NCBI GenBank assembly: GCA_014925825.1
Contig: JACGCK010000227.1
Span: 1-64,000 of the forward strand
From: Pholiota molesta
Lineage: Eukaryota > Basidiomycota > Agaricomycetes > Agaricales > Strophariaceae
Direction of reading: 5' to 3'
DNA length: 64,000 bases
The notes under the pieces were generated by a model. That model made no database searches, had not been told where the DNA came from, and saw nothing but the letters and a program-made list of their open reading frames with translations. The translations under genes and the position numbers were made by a program. Shown piece by piece: positions 61,626-64,000 of the stretch. The first letter of the stretch is position 1. Each line of letters begins with the position of its first letter.

Positions 61626-64000
61626 TCAAAGAATGGAATGAGTGCCAATGGCATTCAAAAATTCGCAAAGGAGCCAGTGATCAAATGCTGCTTGAAAGGA
61701 AGTTGGCTCGATATCATGGGTATAGATTCCTCTGGCAAGCATCTCAATATATGGCACAGGAACTTTCACCTGGCTGAAGCAAGTCTTGAAGCATATCTTG
61801 CCTTCATTCATCATTACATCTCTCTGAGATGCGGGCGCATAATCTGCATCTAATGCTCCACATAATGAGATCTAGCCGCCATGTATATCCATTAGTTATT
61901 AGAAGTAGTGATATATAGGGAAAAAGAGCTTACAGAAATGCCTGAACCATTAATTTCAATAGAAGGGCTACCGGTAGCTGCCCAATAAAATACGCGCGAG
62001 CGGAAGCCTGCATCATCGATTTTGGAAAGATCAACGATAGAAGTAAAGTGATTCCGTGCATTTTCAAAGAGTTTTGGGCATGGAATACCAGTGCCTTCAA
62101 GAAATTTGTAAAGAAGCTTTTCAAATGTAACATCTCCGTGGGAAGACAATGCCACTGAAAGCTGCAAAAGAACGTGTCGAGAACAAGAAGGAAAGCGGAG
62201 ATGCGGAGCAATATCTTCAAAAGATTTTATATGAGATGTCCAGACCATGTTTAGGAAAGATTCCGATCCTCCTTCTATGAGTGTTTTGACCTAGATGTGA
62301 AAAAGTTAGGTTCTATCAAAAACTTATATCAAGATTTATGACTACCTTAGTAAGATTGAATCCGGTGCGTTGACATGGCATTCTAAAACCTTGGAGGAAT
62401 GCTTGAATCTCACGGTGAGTATGAGGCTCTGTTCCCACAATTGCACGATAAAGCATCTCGGATGCTAAGGCTTTGTGACTGGTGGCATCACGATCAAGCA
62501 AACAGGCAATCTAAACAACTCGGAGTAGTTAATATAATGTTACAAAGGTCATAGTTAATAAAGACTTACCTGCATATCATGGTAGGTTGAAAAATGTGGC
62601 TGAAAAGCAGATATATCCGCTTTGTGGTCAGTAGCAAGCCAGTCCTTCAACGTCTGGTGAAGCTCGGGTATCCATTCTGCCAAAAATGCAGGGTAGATGG
62701 ATTGAAGATTGCAGTCATGGATCAAGAAATGAATCAAGACTGGTGAGAAAGGTAAGGGTGCCATTCCATAAACAAGCATGAGGCCTGTAAGAGCCCCAAG
62801 AATGGAGAGATGCCTGAGTCGAACATTTGACACTAGGGCCATTGTATGGGTAACAGCGATGGAGGAATATCCACCTGCACGTGGTAGGAACCACTGTGAT
62901 TCATGACTAGAATAACGCCTGAATGCAAGGTGAACAGCCTCGCGTTCAATGCCTCGACCAACAGAAATAATTTGTTGGGGACCTTCGGTCGGTGTATGTG
63001 TGCTAAGATCAAAAGAAAACAATATCAGTAATGACAAAATATAGAAAATCAAATTACATATACATTAAGAACTCGCGCTCTGGTGAGAGAATTATCTCAA
63101 AGTCTTCTTGATCAATGGCCATTCCAATTGCTTCAATAAGTCTGTCCCCAAGGTCAGAAACGGTCTCTCCTGAAATCTCTAACTTGGGAGGACGAAAACT
63201 GCTAGCGACTTCAAAGATTGAGGTATCAAGATTGGAAATATCGATTACCTCAACCTCTGTCTGAGGCCCAACCCAAGGTGTGGACCACAATTCAGATGGG
63301 AGAATCGCATCTGAAGTATTAATAGCAACTGCAGCTGATAGAGGTGGGAAATTGGTGGAAGGAGACCCGAGTGGCAATCCTGAACGCAGACCCGGGCGTG
63401 CAACAGCCTTAGAAAAGCCTGTGAGTACGAATGATAACATCATACTATGTAGAATTTGAAATAGACATACAGATATAGTCTGATTGGATATACCACGAAT
63501 CATATCGTCATCACTGTCATTGCCATTATCACTGTTCGTCTCAGTTTCTCCTCCAGATGTCTCGAAGTGATCAGGTTCGCCGTTGTCGTGGCGGTCATTT
63601 GGGAATCTAATCCAAATGGACTGCGGGACACAACTATGTCGGCGGTGGCATTGCTCACCCTCTGCATTGACCGGGAGGCGAGCTTTGAGAGTTTTTCCCA
63701 TCACAGCTAGAGACCATGGCAATTAATATATTAGGACAAAATCTCATGCAGGAAAGATAAGATGAAACTTACCAAGAAAGATAACAAGGCGTTTGTCCTC
63801 AAAAGATATATCTGGGACAATAAACAGTGATCCATGCTCACTTGTCATTGCTTGGAGAGTTATGTTGTTCATCATGGGCTGTGCCTGGAGCCTGATCTGA
63901 TTATTGCTAGCTCTTGCGCGACCACGATTGACTATACGAAGCAGGCCAAGCGGGAGCGCCTCATGAGGAAGAACACGGCGAGCGCGGTCCTGGTCACCAA
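61626..64000 (-). CDS. HECT-like E3 ubiquitin ligase, repeat-associated, 5' end outside the window
   Basis: Partial gene running off the right edge. Exons read VLPHEALPLGLLRIVNRGRA, MNNITLQAMTSEHGSLF, VPDISFEDKRLVIFL, MGKTLKARLPVNAEGEQ, an acidic stretch, then a HECT-like C-terminal part: LRHLSILGALTGLMLVYGMA, LPFSPVLIHFLIHD, EIQAFLQGFRMPC, a W-containing WTSHIKSFEDIAPHLRF, GDVTFEKLLYKFLEGTGIPC, VDLSKIDDAGFRSRVFYWAA, and in the last exon (61626-61843) KICFKTCFSQVKVPVPYIEM, where TCF...P.Y matches the catalytic Cys loop of HECT ligases. It ends LLCEFLNAIGTHSIL. In HECT enzymes the cysteine forms a ubiquitin thioester. Members with this layout recur in mushroom genomes next to transposons (from memory). 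No frame break was noticed in the visible part. Confidence 0.65.

Overview
This window is nuclear DNA of a filamentous basidiomycete, very probably an Agaricomycete. Genes carry many short introns (about 45-80 bp, GTRNGT...YAG), exons are often GC-rich, and several predicted proteins belong to families seen mainly in mushrooms (DUF6532, an integrase-core family, a HECT-like repeat-associated family). I saw no rRNA, tRNA or CRISPR.

Positions 1-14,400 are a compact block of conserved housekeeping genes: a secreted class 3 lipase (+), a lysine-type methyltransferase (-), a small RS-rich nuclear protein (+), a short membrane protein (-), the RuvB-like AAA+ ATPase RVB2 (-), mitochondrial ribosomal protein L2 (+), a GON7-like KEOPS subunit (-) and LTO1 (+). 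Three pairs are divergent and share short promoters. Positions 14,400-18,490 hold no gene I can support, but include a CpG-dense repeat-like tract. A Pumilio-family RNA-binding protein (18.5-21.3 kb) and a large F-box protein (28.3-32.3 kb), both on the minus strand, flank a 7 kb gene-poor stretch.

From about 32.3 kb onward the window is accessory DNA. It contains a textbook non-autonomous Mutator-like element (773 bp, 208-bp terminal inverted repeats, 9-bp target duplication), a second terminal-inverted-repeat element, an intact three-exon gene of unknown function, and a graveyard of gene fragments (a fatty acid synthase beta piece, a DBP4 DEAD-box helicase piece, a decayed HMG-like gene). 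The last 15 kb is a cluster of repeat-associated genes: a DUF6532 gene with duplicated 3' exons, a coiled-coil gene, an integrase-core (DDE) gene, a long gene that I suggest is a P-element-like transposase, and a HECT-like E3 gene cut by the window end. The integrase and P-like genes converge and their stop codons overlap.

A striking global property is that most multi-exon genes need one or more single-base corrections to stay in frame, often in homopolymer runs, even in genes expected to be essential (RVB2, mitochondrial L2, LTO1). I take this mainly as uncorrected sequencing indels rather than mass gene decay. Coordinates of affected genes are therefore given as full spans and the breaks are described in each entry.
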